Under the pieces are notes generated by a model. That model saw nothing but the letters and a program-made list of their open reading frames with translations, ran no database searches and was not told where the DNA came from. Shown piece by piece: positions 44,593 through 53,358 of a DNA stretch of 64,000 bases. Source of the DNA: Bordetella sp. FB-8 (GTDB lineage: Bacteria; Pseudomonadota; Gammaproteobacteria; Burkholderiales; Burkholderiaceae_B); NCBI RefSeq assembly GCF_000382185.1, contig NZ_KB907784.1, forward strand, positions 3,364,633 through 3,428,632, in the 5' to 3' direction. The first letter of the stretch is position 1. Every line of letters starts with the position of its first letter. A program made the position numbers and the translations under genes.

Positions 44593-45783
44593 ATGGATCT
44601 CATCAACAAGCGCATTGTCCTGGGCGTGACCGGCGGCATCGCCTGCTACAAGATCGCCGAACTCGTGCGCCGCCTGACCGAGCAAGGTGCCACGGTCGAC
44701 GTGGTCATGACCGAGGCCGCCACCCACTTCATTACCCCGGTCACCATGCAGGCCCTGTCCGGCCGGCCGGTCTTTCTCGACGCCTGGGATCCCCGTGTGC
44801 CCAACAACATGGCGCACATCGACCTGACCCGCGGGGCCGACGTGGTGCTGATTGCCCCGGCCAGCGCCGATTTCATGGCCAAGCTGGCCCACGGCGAAGC
44901 GTCGGACCTGCTCTCCACCCTGTGCCTGGCGCGCGCCTGCCCGCTGCTGGCAGCCCCCGCCATGAACCGCGAGATGTGGGCCAATCCGGCTACGCAACGC
45001 AACGTGACGCAATTGCGCGCCGACGGCATTGCCCTACTCGGCCCGGACTCGGGTAGCCAGGCCTGCGGCGAAGTCGGCGATGGCCGCATGCTCGAAGCGC
45101 ACCAGCTACTTTCAGAGGTCATCGCATTCTTCCAGCCCAAAGTACTGGCCGGCAAGCATGTGCTGATGACAGCCGGCCCCACGGCCGAGCCCATAGACCC
45201 GGTGCGGGTACTGAGCAACCGGTCTTCAGGCAAGACGGGCTACGCCCTGGCTCGCGCCGCGCAGGAGGCCGGCGCCCGTGTGACGCTGATAAGCGGCCCC
45301 ACGGCCCTGCCGGCGCCTTACGGGGTCATGCGGGTATCGGTGACGACAGCGCGGCAGATGCACGCGGCCGTCATGGCCGAGGCCGCCAGCGCCGACATTT
45401 TTATCGCGGTGGCCGCCGTGGCAGACTGGTACGTGAAGAACGCCAGCACCCAGAAGATCAAGAAGACCAGGGGTGGCCCCCCTCAACTGGAGTTCGAAGC
45501 CAACCCCGACATCCTGGCCGATGTAGCTGGACTGGCGCGCGGACCTTGGTGTGTGGGCTTTGCCGCCGAAACCGAAAACCTCGCCGAGCACGCCGAGGAC
45601 AAGCGCCGCCGCAAGAACCTACCATTACTGGTAGGTAATCTGGCACAGAACGTCATGGACGCCGACGCCACTGAATTGGCGTTATTCGACGACCGGGGCA
45701 TGCATTCTCTGCCAGCAGCAACCAAGCTGGACGCGGCGCGCAGGCTCGTCGCCGAAATCGCAGCGCGTCTGCCCAAACCTTGA
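44593..45783 (+). CDS. coaBC: Phosphopantothenoylcysteine decarboxylase/synthetase
   Basis: Bifunctional coenzyme A pathway enzyme. The 396 residues (ATG 44593, MDLINKRIVL) comprise an N-terminal FMN-binding CoaC domain (active-site region HIDLTRGADV, motif APAMNREMW) and a C-terminal CTP-dependent CoaB domain starting around TAGPTAEPIDPVR. A TTG three codons upstream is possible but unnecessary. Confidence 0.96.
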   Translation: MDLINKRIVLGVTGGIACYKIAELVRRLTEQGATVDVVMTEAATHFITPVTMQALSGRPVFLDAWDPRVPNNMAHIDLTRGADVVLIAPASADFMAKLAHGEASDLLSTLCLARACPLLAAPAMNREMWANPATQRNVTQLRADGIALLGPDSGSQACGEVGDGRMLEAHQLLSEVIAFFQPKVLAGKHVLMTAGPTAEPIDPVRVLSNRSSGKTGYALARAAQEAGARVTLISGPTALPAPYGVMRVSVTTARQMHAAVMAEAASADIFIAVAAVADWYVKNASTQKIKKTRGGPPQLEFEANPDILADVAGLARGPWCVGFAAETENLAEHAEDKRRRKNLPLLVGNLAQNVMDADATELALFDDRGMHSLPAATKLDAARRLVAEIAARLPKP

Positions 45784-45805
45784 GCCGGCCCCGCTCGAGC
45801 CTCCC

Positions 45806-46072
45806 ATGACCGACCCAGCGGTTCAGACCTCGACCTCGCCGGTTGCCAAGCGACGCTGGGCCGCGATTCTTTTCATCGGCGCCATCGCGGCTCTGGCTAC
45901 CGCTTTCGTACAATTGCACGCCGCGCTCGTACAGGCAGTGCAAACGGCCGACGATTTCATCATGCCAGGCTTTCTGCTCATCGTCGGCCTGATGCTGCTG
46001 GCGGCCTCGCGCGCTGTCCGACGTCCTTCCACCGTCCTGACACTTCCCCCCGAAGGTCCTCCCACAGCCTGA
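45806..46072 (+). CDS. Small hypothetical membrane protein
   Basis: An 88-residue product with two hydrophobic segments (about 19-38 and 52-66) and a proline-rich tail. It lies between coaBC and dut in the same direction, 3 bases before dut. No family is recognised; its tight spacing supports expression with dut. Confidence 0.65.
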   Translation: MTDPAVQTSTSPVAKRRWAAILFIGAIAALATAFVQLHAALVQAVQTADDFIMPGFLLIVGLMLLAASRAVRRPSTVLTLPPEGPPTA

Positions 46073-46075
46073 CCC

Positions 46076-46525
46076 ATGAAATCCGTAGACGTCAAAATCC
46101 TTGATTCCCGCATGCGCGACGCCCTTCCCGGCTACGCCACGCCTGGTTCTGCCGGACTGGATCTGCGCGCGTGCCTGGACGAGCCCATCGAAATCGTCCC
46201 GGGGGCCACGATACTGGTGCCCACCGGCCTGGCCATCCACATCGCCGATCCGGGCTACGCGGCTTTGATCCTGCCGCGCTCGGGCCTGGGCCACAAGCAC
46301 GGCATCGTGCTGGGCAATCTGGTCGGGCTGATCGACGCCGACTACCAAGGCCAGCTCCTGGTCTCGACCTGGAACCGCGGCAGCACATCCTTCACGCTCA
46401 ACCCGATGGAGCGCCTGGCCCAGCTCGTGGTCGTGCCTATCGAGCAGGTGCGCTGGAACGTGGTCGAGGAATTCGGCGAATCCGAGCGCGGCGCGGGCGG
46501 CTTCGGTAGCACGGGCAGGGGCTGA
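46076..46525 (+). CDS. dut: dUTP diphosphatase
   Basis: Trimeric dUTPase that hydrolyses dUTP to dUMP and keeps uracil out of DNA. The 149-residue protein shows the five family motifs: [28 protein letters not shown], a motif near RLAQLVV, and the Gly-rich C-terminal arm GAGGFGSTG. The coaBC-dut neighbourhood is conserved in many Proteobacteria. Confidence 0.97.
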   Translation: MKSVDVKILDSRMRDALPGYATPGSAGLDLRACLDEPIEIVPGATILVPTGLAIHIADPGYAALILPRSGLGHKHGIVLGNLVGLIDADYQGQLLVSTWNRGSTSFTLNPMERLAQLVVVPIEQVRWNVVEEFGESERGAGGFGSTGRG

Positions 46526-46531
46526 TGCCGC

Positions 46532-47644
46532 TCAGCGCTGGCCGAAGAACGCATTGCGGAACAGCGTCTTGAGCTCGCGCGGCTGGCTACGCCAATACTG
46601 GCGAGGCCCATCGACCGAACCTCCCAGCTTGGCGGCGGCATGCCAAGGCCAGCGCGGGTCGTAAAGCATGCCGCGCGCCAAGGCCACCATGTCGGCCTGG
46701 CCATTCTGCAGGATCTGCTCGGCATGTTCGGCCTCGGTGATGAGCCCCACGGCAATGGTGGGCATGCCCGCTTCGCGTTTGATAGTCTCGGCAAACGGCA
46801 CCTGATATCCCGGCGACAGCGGAATTTTCTGCAGGGGCGAGACGCCGGCGGAGGAAACATGCACGAAGTCGCAGCTGCGTTCTTTCAAGGCTTGGGCAAA
46901 CGCCACGACTTGGGGCACATCCAGACCGCCCTCGACCCAATCGGTGGCCGAAACGCGCATGCCGACCGCCACGTTCGCCGGCACCGCCTGGCGTACCGCC
47001 TCGAACACCTGCAGCGGAAAGCGCATGCGGTTCTCCAGGGAACCGCCATAGTCATCGCTTCTCTGGTTGGCCAACGGCGACAGGAATTGATGCAGCAGGT
47101 AGCCGTGCGCACTGTGCAGTTCGATCAAGTCAAAACCAAGCCGGACGGCACGCAGCGCCGTGTCGACGAAAGCCTGCCTGATGCGGATCAGCCCTGCCGC
47201 ATCCAGGGCCAGGGGTTCCTCTTCGGTCGGCGCATGCGCTAATGCGGACGGCGCCACGCTGTGCCAGCCGCCCTGGGCAACAGGAATCTGCTGGCCGTCC
47301 TCCCAGGGCGCCTGGCTTGATGCCTTGCGCCCCGCATGCGCAATCTGCACGCCCAGCTTGATGGGCGAATACCGGCGGATGGCCTGAACCACCCTGCCCA
47401 AGGCGGCTTCGGCAGCATCGTCATACAAGCCCAGATCGTAAGGAGTGATGCGGCCGATGGCCTCGACGGCCGTGGCCTCGACGATCAAAAGGCTCGCGCC
47501 GGACAAGGCCAAGTGTCCCAGATGGATCATGTGCCAGTCGGTGGCGCAGCCTTGCTCGGCGGAGTATTCGCACATCGGCGCAACGACGATGCGGTTGTCC
47601 AGGGCAAGGGGACCCAGGGATATAGGGGAAAACAGCAGACTCAT
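46532..47644 (-). CDS. Old Yellow Enzyme-family NADH:flavin oxidoreductase (YqjM/xenobiotic reductase type)
   Basis: FMN enzyme that reduces activated carbon-carbon double bonds. The 370-residue protein from ATG 47642-47644 (MSLLFSPISL, upstream GGAG) is a single TIM barrel. Visible motifs are VAPMCEYSA with the cysteine typical of the thermophilic-like/YqjM class, QIAHAGRKAS with the substrate-binding His, LHSAHGYLLHQFLSP and the C-terminal FMN motifs (ALARGMLYDPRWPW). It is convergent with dut (6-base gap) and divergent from rpfF. The substrate is not shown by sequence. Confidence 0.9.
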   Translation of the reverse strand: MSLLFSPISLGPLALDNRIVVAPMCEYSAEQGCATDWHMIHLGHLALSGASLLIVEATAVEAIGRITPYDLGLYDDAAEAALGRVVQAIRRYSPIKLGVQIAHAGRKASSQAPWEDGQQIPVAQGGWHSVAPSALAHAPTEEEPLALDAAGLIRIRQAFVDTALRAVRLGFDLIELHSAHGYLLHQFLSPLANQRSDDYGGSLENRMRFPLQVFEAVRQAVPANVAVGMRVSATDWVEGGLDVPQVVAFAQALKERSCDFVHVSSAGVSPLQKIPLSPGYQVPFAETIKREAGMPTIAVGLITEAEHAEQILQNGQADMVALARGMLYDPRWPWHAAAKLGGSVDGPRQYWRSQPRELKTLFRNAFFGQR

Positions 47645-47881
47645 GGAAAAACTCCGGAAAAATCGCCATAAAAAACATCGCCTCCTCTCGCGATTCGGGC
47701 CGCATAGGGGCATCGTCGAATCGGCTTCCCGCAAGGCCTTTGCACACAAAGATAGCACTTCGATCTTCCCATCGGCTGTGTACACGGAACAATAGCGCTG
47801 CCGCCCGGTCCCGCGAGTCAATAGCGGAAAAGGCCTTGGGCGGTGCAAACCAAACCCAAGCACAGTTCTGCAAGGAAAATC

Positions 47882-48748
47882 ATGCAATTGCAAAACCACC
47901 CGGCATGCCGCCCATTTCACGAGGCTGGAGATATGTCGCAACTGGCCGCATTCTACGAAAAGGAGCGCAATATCATGTGGATGATGCTCCGTTCCGAGCC
48001 CCGCCCCTGCTTCAACCAGCGGCTGCTTTCCGACATACTGCACCTGGCACGTGTCGCGCGGGAATCCAAACTACGATTCGATTTCTGGGTAACCGGCTCG
48101 CTGGTTCCCGAGCTCTTCAATGTCGGCGGCGACCTGAGCTTCTTTGTCGACGCAATACGTTCCGGACAACGCGACACCCTGATGGCATATGCACGGTCAT
48201 GCATCGATTGCATCTGGGAAATGTATACAGGCTTCGGCACCGGCGCGATCTCGATCTCGATGGTCGAGGGAAGCGCGCTGGGCGGCGGGCTCGAGGCCGC
48301 CCTCGCCCATCACTACGTACTTGTACAAAAGGACGTCAAACTCGGCTTTCCGGAGGTCGCTTTCAACCTCTTCCCCGGCATGGGCGGCTATTCGCTCGTC
48401 GCGCGCAAGTCGGGAATGCGCCTGGCCGAGGAACTGATCAGCAGCGGGGAATCGCATACAGGCGAATGGTTCGCAGACCAGGGACTGGCCGACCAGACCT
48501 TCGAGCCTGGCGCGGCATTCCTCGCGACGCGCACGTTCATCGACGTGATACGCCCCAAGCTCAACAGCACCCGGGCACTTATACGCGCCCGACAGCGCGT
48601 GCAGCCCCTCTCACGATCGGAATTGATAGACATCACCGAAGACTGGGTCAATGCGACATTCGCGATAGAGACCAAGGATCTCGCTTACATGGAGCGGCTG
48701 GTGATGCTGCAGAACCGGCGGGTTTCCCGACTGCGGCCCGCCCCCTGA
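47882..48748 (+). CDS. rpfF: RpfF-type DSF synthase (crotonase family)
   Basis: Crotonase-fold enzyme expected to dehydrate 3-hydroxyacyl-ACP and release a cis-2-unsaturated fatty acid signal (DSF/BDSF). ATG 47882 (MQLQNHPACR) follows AAGGAAA and gives 288 residues; Xanthomonas RpfF is 289. It has the oxyanion segment FNVGGDLSFF (79-88), Glu138 in SALGGGLEAAL and Glu158 in GFPEVAFNLFPGMG, matching the two catalytic glutamates of RpfF at 141 and 161. The C-terminal ITEDWVNATF region also follows RpfF rather than beta-oxidation hydratases. It converges with the rpfR gene. Chain length of the product is unknown. Confidence 0.88.
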   Translation: MQLQNHPACRPFHEAGDMSQLAAFYEKERNIMWMMLRSEPRPCFNQRLLSDILHLARVARESKLRFDFWVTGSLVPELFNVGGDLSFFVDAIRSGQRDTLMAYARSCIDCIWEMYTGFGTGAISISMVEGSALGGGLEAALAHHYVLVQKDVKLGFPEVAFNLFPGMGGYSLVARKSGMRLAEELISSGESHTGEWFADQGLADQTFEPGAAFLATRTFIDVIRPKLNSTRALIRARQRVQPLSRSELIDITEDWVNATFAIETKDLAYMERLVMLQNRRVSRLRPAP

Positions 48749-48781
48749 TCGAAGGGTGTAAAGCGCTGTGGCGCGAGAGGG

Positions 48782-48811
48782 AAAAACTCAAGCGATGAGC
48801 CTGAGTTTTTT
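48782..48811. terminator. Bidirectional hairpin between rpfF and rpfR
   Basis: AAAAACTCA (48782-48790) and TGAGTTTTT (48802-48810) form a 9-base stem with an 11-base loop, with U-rich 3' arms in both directions. The rpfR stop codon lies inside the left arm. It is placed to end both convergent transcripts, though the stem is A/U-rich and may be weak. Confidence 0.6.
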
Positions 48812-50800
48812 CCTCTTGAGCATCCAGGCCTCGAGATCGTGGGCGGGCATCGGCTTTGCATGAATGTAGCCCTGCGCGCACTCGATCCCGACCTGACGGA
48901 TGAATGCGTCCTGGGATTTGGTCTCTACGCCTTCGGCCACCACCGAAAACCCCAAGGCCTTGGCAAGCGACGCCACCGAACGTACGAGTTCCTGCGCGCT
49001 TGCATCGCCATCAATGCCCGTCACGAAGCTGCGATCGAGCTTGATCACGTCCAGGGGTAACCGCGCGAGCTGGGCCAAGGAGGAATATCCCGTGCCGAAA
49101 TCGTCGAGGTAAATTTTTGAACCCATTTCACGCAACTGCCGCATCAGCGTGAGCACGCGGTCCTGGTTCTCGATAAGGCAGCTCTCAGTCAGCTCAATGT
49201 CCAGCAAGCTGCCCTCGGGTCCGATGCAGCCGGGAACACCCCTGAAATGGGCCACGAAATTCACATCGGCCAACTGCAGCGCCGAGACATTGATCCCCAC
49301 GCGCAAATTCAGGCCTTTCTCCTTCCAGATCATGGCCTGCTTCGCGGCCTCGGACATTACCCAGCGGCCTATGGGGCCGATAAGCCCGGACTCCTCGGCG
49401 TGGCGGATGAATTCACCCGGTCCGACTATCCCCCGATCAGGAGATTGCCAGCGTATCAGCGCCTCGACGCTGCGCACATCGCCCGTCGCGGCATCGACCA
49501 GCGGCTGGTAGTGCAGCACGAACTGCCCTTCTTCGAGCGCCTTGCGAAGATTGATGTCCAGCCACATCGCCCTCGCGACCTTCTGGTTCATCTCTTGCGT
49601 GAAAACCCGATAAGTATGTTTGCCCGCCTCTTTCGCGGCGTACATCGCCGTATCGGCATTTCTGATCAGTGTCTCCACGGTGTCGCCATGCTGCGGATAC
49701 AGCGCGATCCCGACCGAGCAGCTCGTGTACAGCTCCACTAGCTCATCCAGGCGGACCGCCGCGGATAGCTGCTCGATGATGGTACGCGCGGTGGTTTCGA
49801 GCGATTCAAGGGTCACCCGCTCCGAGAGCACGACGAACTCGTCGCCGCCCAGGCGGGCAAGCGTCGCGCCTTGCCCCAGACAGCCGCTGACGATTGCCGC
49901 AACTTTGGTAAGCAAGCCGTCACCTGCGACGTGTCCGTAATGATCGTTCACGCGCTTGAAGTTGTCGAGGTCAAGAAACAGAACGCCGATCTGATGCGAG
50001 GCATCGTTCTTGCCCGTCGCCAGCGCGGCACGGATCAGCTCGGTGATCGCATGCCGGTTGGGCAGGCCTGTCAGCGTATCGGTGTTGGCCAATTCGGTCA
50101 GCCGCTGCTGCGCATTGCGCTCCTCTGTGATGTCCACGCCAGAACAAATGAGGAACCGCTGCTCGACTCCGCTGCCGCTTTGCACGAATTTATTGCGGAA
50201 CTGATATAGGCGCGGGCCATTGACCGTATTGATGTAGCGCTCTACGTCGAACGGCTCGTCGTTCTCGAAGAAACCCGTGATGTTCTTGCTTGAATGCTCG
50301 GCCTGCTCCGGCGTCATGAACAATTCATAAGCGCTCCTGCCGATGACGTCTTCTTCGCGCTTGCCCAGGACCTCTTCACACAGGCGGTTGAAACGCTGGA
50401 TGATCCCATTGGAATCGAGCACCACGACCAGCGAATTGACTTCGGAGACGACCAACTCGGCGAAAGCCAAACCATGCGTGAGATCGCGCGCGACGGCGCG
50501 GGTATCCGTATAGGCGGACGCAGTGCCGGCCCAATTGCGCGTGTCAAGCTTCCTGCCTACCAGGTGCAGCTTTAACGGCCGGCCAAACAGGGAAATGTCG
50601 AGCTCGATGGTGGAGGTGACGCCCGTAAATCTGCGGATTCCGGCAGCCTGGTCCGAATCGAGCGCCACGCCAGTATTCGCCAGGCCGCGGACCGCCGCCA
50701 GTTCCAGAGCATTGCTGTCGCTGTCCAGGCGCCAGCAAGGACTGCTTGTACCGACGTGCAGTTCCAGTACTTCACTGTCGCTCAGGTCATCCTCGTGCAT
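48788..50800 (-). CDS. rpfR: RpfR/Gmr-type FI-PAS-GGDEF-EAL cyclic-di-GMP protein
   Basis: Cytosolic 670-residue protein. Domains are an N-terminal FI (RpfF-interacting) type domain (about 1-95), a PAS domain (about 112-230, with the FRNKF segment at 201-205 conserved in this family), a GGDEF domain with intact GGDEF at 318-322 and an EAL domain with EALIRW at 446-451, DDFGTGYSS and AEGVET. It is collinear with E. coli Gmr (PdeR, 661) and Burkholderia RpfR, the receptor in which the fatty-acid signal raises phosphodiesterase activity. Convergence on rpfF makes a signal synthase-receptor pair likely. Both catalytic domains appear intact. Confidence 0.9.
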   Translation of the reverse strand: MHEDDLSDSEVLELHVGTSSPCWRLDSDSNALELAAVRGLANTGVALDSDQAAGIRRFTGVTSTIELDISLFGRPLKLHLVGRKLDTRNWAGTASAYTDTRAVARDLTHGLAFAELVVSEVNSLVVVLDSNGIIQRFNRLCEEVLGKREEDVIGRSAYELFMTPEQAEHSSKNITGFFENDEPFDVERYINTVNGPRLYQFRNKFVQSGSGVEQRFLICSGVDITEERNAQQRLTELANTDTLTGLPNRHAITELIRAALATGKNDASHQIGVLFLDLDNFKRVNDHYGHVAGDGLLTKVAAIVSGCLGQGATLARLGGDEFVVLSERVTLESLETTARTIIEQLSAAVRLDELVELYTSCSVGIALYPQHGDTVETLIRNADTAMYAAKEAGKHTYRVFTQEMNQKVARAMWLDINLRKALEEGQFVLHYQPLVDAATGDVRSVEALIRWQSPDRGIVGPGEFIRHAEESGLIGPIGRWVMSEAAKQAMIWKEKGLNLRVGINVSALQLADVNFVAHFRGVPGCIGPEGSLLDIELTESCLIENQDRVLTLMRQLREMGSKIYLDDFGTGYSSLAQLARLPLDVIKLDRSFVTGIDGDASAQELVRSVASLAKALGFSVVAEGVETKSQDAFIRQVGIECAQGYIHAKPMPAHDLEAWMLKRKKLRLIA

Positions 50801-50976
50801 GGCAAAACCTCGCCCATAAAGCGCGTATTCGAAGTTATTTCATGAATACAGCGTACTTATGGACTTTAACATTGAAAAGCTCGGCCGAATGCCAGCGTCG
50901 CCGATTGGTGTCTGGCGACAAAAAAGCGACCAAGCTCAAATACCTGGCCGCTCGGGGCGAAGAAAATGGTTTGCGC

Positions 50977-51171
50977 TCAGCGGCGCCTGTCGCGATACTC
51001 GTCGATGCGGATCGGAACGGGTCTCATGCGCCGCGAGGCTTTATGCGACATGCTCTGAACCAACATGCACGCTGCGATGTTCGCCATTTCCTCGATGTTT
51101 CGCCGATAGACGCGCAGCGTCTTTGGCAAGGCTTTCAAACGCTTGGCACAACTGGAGATGACGCTTCGCAT
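50977..51171 (-). CDS. Small basic hypothetical protein (64 residues)
   Basis: ATG 51169-51171 is preceded at 7 bases by AAGGAG and about 30 bases upstream by a good sigma-70-type promoter. The product begins MRSVISSCAK, is rich in Arg and Lys, and ends IDEYRDRRR. There is no signal peptide or clear membrane segment and no family is recognised. It reads towards rpfR on the same strand, ending 177 bases before its start. An alternative is a leader for rpfR. Confidence 0.55.
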   Translation of the reverse strand: MRSVISSCAKRLKALPKTLRVYRRNIEEMANIAACMLVQSMSHKASRRMRPVPIRIDEYRDRRR

Positions 51172-51200
51172 GGTGTTCTCCTTATGAAACACTCCGCTTG

Positions 51201-51229
51201 ATCTTAGTCCTATAGAATTCGCGCCGCAA
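51201..51229 (-). promoter_or_regulatory. Predicted promoter of the 64-residue gene
   Basis: On the minus strand TTGCGG (51229-51224) and TAAGAT (51206-51201) are 17 bases apart. The predicted transcript start leaves a leader of about 20-25 bases containing the strong RBS. Confidence 0.55.
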
Positions 51230-51263
51230 CAGAGCATGCCCGCAAGGTGGTCCAAATCTCAAT

Positions 51264-51283
51264 AAAAAATTGGCCGGGCCAGT
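51264..51283 (-). terminator. Possible weak terminator after ptsI
   Basis: On the minus strand a short TGGC-CCG-GCCA hairpin directly after the ptsI stop is followed by ATTTTTT. The stem is only 4 bases (6 with one mismatch). Confidence 0.4.
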
Positions 51284-53077
51284 TCAGGCCTGCTCCAGCC
51301 TTGCCAAGTCCACCGGCAAGGCGCGGTTAAGTACATTGGCCACTTTCGCACGCAGCGCGTTGGAATGCGCCCGGCGCACTTCGCGTTTGACATCCAGCAA
51401 CTGCTGCGAATGCATAGAGAACTCCGACAGGCCCAGGCCAAGCAGCAGGCGCGTGTAGCGCGGATCGCCCGCCATCTCGCCACACACCGCCACCGGCTTG
51501 CCGGCGCGCTCGCCGGCATTGATGGTATGGGCCAGAAGGCGCAGCACCGCCGGATGCAACGGATCGTACAGGCTGGCGACGTCATGATCGCCCCGATCAA
51601 TGGCCAGCACGTACTGGATCAGGTCGTTGGTACCGATAGACAGAAAGTCCAGCACCTGCACGAAAGGCTCGATGGCAATAGCCATGGCCGGGATCTCGAC
51701 CATGGCGCCCACGGGAATATGGAGCGCATATGCCTGCCCGCGCGCATCGAGTTCGCGCCGCGCCGACGCGACGGCAGCGAAGGTTGCCTCCACCTCGTGC
51801 ATATGCGCGATCATGGGAATAAGCAGGCGCACCGGCCCGTGCGCGGAGGCACGCAGAATGGCGCGCAGCTGGGTGGCGAACATCTCGGGGCGGGCCAGGC
51901 AGTAGCGGATCGCGCGCTGACCCAGCGCCGGATTAGTGGCCACCGTGACTTCGTCGTCCAGCGTCTTGTCGGCGCCGATATCCAGGGTTCGGATCGTGAC
52001 CGGCCTGCCGGCCATGACTCTCACCACCGACGCGTAGGCCTGATACTGTTCTTCCTCACCCGGAAGTTCGGCACGCCCCATGAAAAGAAACTCACTGCGG
52101 AACAGGCCGATGGCCTGCGCTCCCGCGGCCAGCGCAGCGGGAGCCTCTTCGGGCAGCTCGATATTGGCTTCCAGCTTCACGCTGATGCCGTCCAGCGTGA
52201 TCGAAGGCTCGTCGCGCAGAAGCTCCAGTTCGGCGCGCTCGTCGGCGTAGACGCGCTGCAGCCCGCGGTATTGCGCCAGCATGGTTTCTGATGGGTTGAT
52301 CAGCACGGTGCCCGAGGCACCGTCGACAATGATCATGTCGCCATCGCGCACGATGTCGCGCACGTTGCCCATGGCCACCACGGCCGGCACCCCCATGCTG
52401 CGCGCCACGATAGCCGTATGCGAGGTAGGCCCGCCCAGATCGGTGGCAAACGCCGAGAAGCGCGCACCGCGCAGGCGCAGCATGTCTGCCGGAGAAATAT
52501 CGTGCGCGATCACCACCAGCGGCTCGCCGCCGCCACCGCTGCAGACCGTCTCTTCGGGCAGCAGCGCCGGAGTGCCCGACAGCACGTGCAGCGCCCGCTC
52601 GATCACCTGGCGCACATCGCCGCCGCGTTCGCGCAAGTACTCGTCTTCCATGGCGTCGAACTGCTCACCCAGCAACTGGCCCTGGGCCGTGAGCGCCCAC
52701 TCGGCGTTGTAGTGACGGTCGCGGATCAGCGCCTGGGCCTCGTCAGCCAGGAGCGGATCGCCCAGGAGCAGGCGGTGAACGTTGAGCATGGCGCCCAGCT
52801 CGCGCGGGGCGTCCTCGGGCAGGTTGTTGGCCAGATGATGCAGGTCGGCCTGGGCACGCGTCAGCGCATCCCGCAGCCTGCGGCACTCGCTTTCGACGTC
52901 ATCGGGCGCAATGCGGTAGTGGGCGACTTCGAGGGCGGCGGCGCCCATGACGACCGCACGGCCTATGGCATAGCCCCGTGCCACACCCTTGCCGCGCAAG
53001 GCCACCACCGCGCCGGGAGGATCGGCCAACACCGGACCGTCGAAGATTGCGTTACTCGTGCTCACCAAACTTTTCAT
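51284..53077 (-). CDS. ptsI: Phosphoenolpyruvate-protein phosphotransferase (enzyme I)
   Basis: First phosphoryl carrier of the PTS: PEP to HPr. The 597-residue protein from ATG 53075-53077 (MKSLVSTSNA) has the HPr-binding N-domain, the phosphohistidine His220 in GGPTSHTAIVARS and the PEP-binding TIM barrel with GTNDLIQY and VCGEMAGDP. It overlaps the ptsH end by 26 bases. No sugar permease (EIIBC) is in the window, suggesting a regulatory PTS. Confidence 0.96.
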   Translation of the reverse strand: MKSLVSTSNAIFDGPVLADPPGAVVALRGKGVARGYAIGRAVVMGAAALEVAHYRIAPDDVESECRRLRDALTRAQADLHHLANNLPEDAPRELGAMLNVHRLLLGDPLLADEAQALIRDRHYNAEWALTAQGQLLGEQFDAMEDEYLRERGGDVRQVIERALHVLSGTPALLPEETVCSGGGGEPLVVIAHDISPADMLRLRGARFSAFATDLGGPTSHTAIVARSMGVPAVVAMGNVRDIVRDGDMIIVDGASGTVLINPSETMLAQYRGLQRVYADERAELELLRDEPSITLDGISVKLEANIELPEEAPAALAAGAQAIGLFRSEFLFMGRAELPGEEEQYQAYASVVRVMAGRPVTIRTLDIGADKTLDDEVTVATNPALGQRAIRYCLARPEMFATQLRAILRASAHGPVRLLIPMIAHMHEVEATFAAVASARRELDARGQAYALHIPVGAMVEIPAMAIAIEPFVQVLDFLSIGTNDLIQYVLAIDRGDHDVASLYDPLHPAVLRLLAHTINAGERAGKPVAVCGEMAGDPRYTRLLLGLGLSEFSMHSQQLLDVKREVRRAHSNALRAKVANVLNRALPVDLARLEQA

Positions 53078-53321
53078 CGAACAAAGTCTGAATATCCGAC
53101 AAGGCCTGATCGGCATCGCCGCCCGTGGCTTCCAGCCGCACCGTGGTACCCAGGCCCGCGGCGAGCATCATCACGCCCATGATGCTTTTGGCATTGACGC
53201 GCTGCGCACCGCGCGAAATGAAGATTTCACTGCTGAATCGACTGGCTAGCTGGGTAAGTTTGGCCGCGGCCCGAGCATGCAGACCAAGCTTGTTGCTGAT
53301 GACGATGTCTGAAGTAGCCAT
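53052..53321 (-). CDS. ptsH: Phosphocarrier protein HPr
   Basis: 89-residue carrier accepting phosphate from enzyme I at His15 (GLHARA). Ser46 (NAKSIMG) corresponds to the HprK-regulated serine; no hprK is in the window. The gene lies between the EIIA and EI genes in one minus-strand operon. Confidence 0.97.
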   Translation of the reverse strand: MATSDIVISNKLGLHARAAAKLTQLASRFSSEIFISRGAQRVNAKSIMGVMMLAAGLGTTVRLEATGGDADQALSDIQTLFDEKFGEHE

Positions 53322-53358
53322 AAGAAGCCCATATCAATACGTTTTTTTGAATTGGCAA

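Noticed and set aside
47643..47795. Plus-strand frame MEKLRKNRHK starting within the ene-reductase start codon
   Set aside because: Divergent overlap with a better-supported start, no RBS, and it ends inside the promoter region of rpfF.
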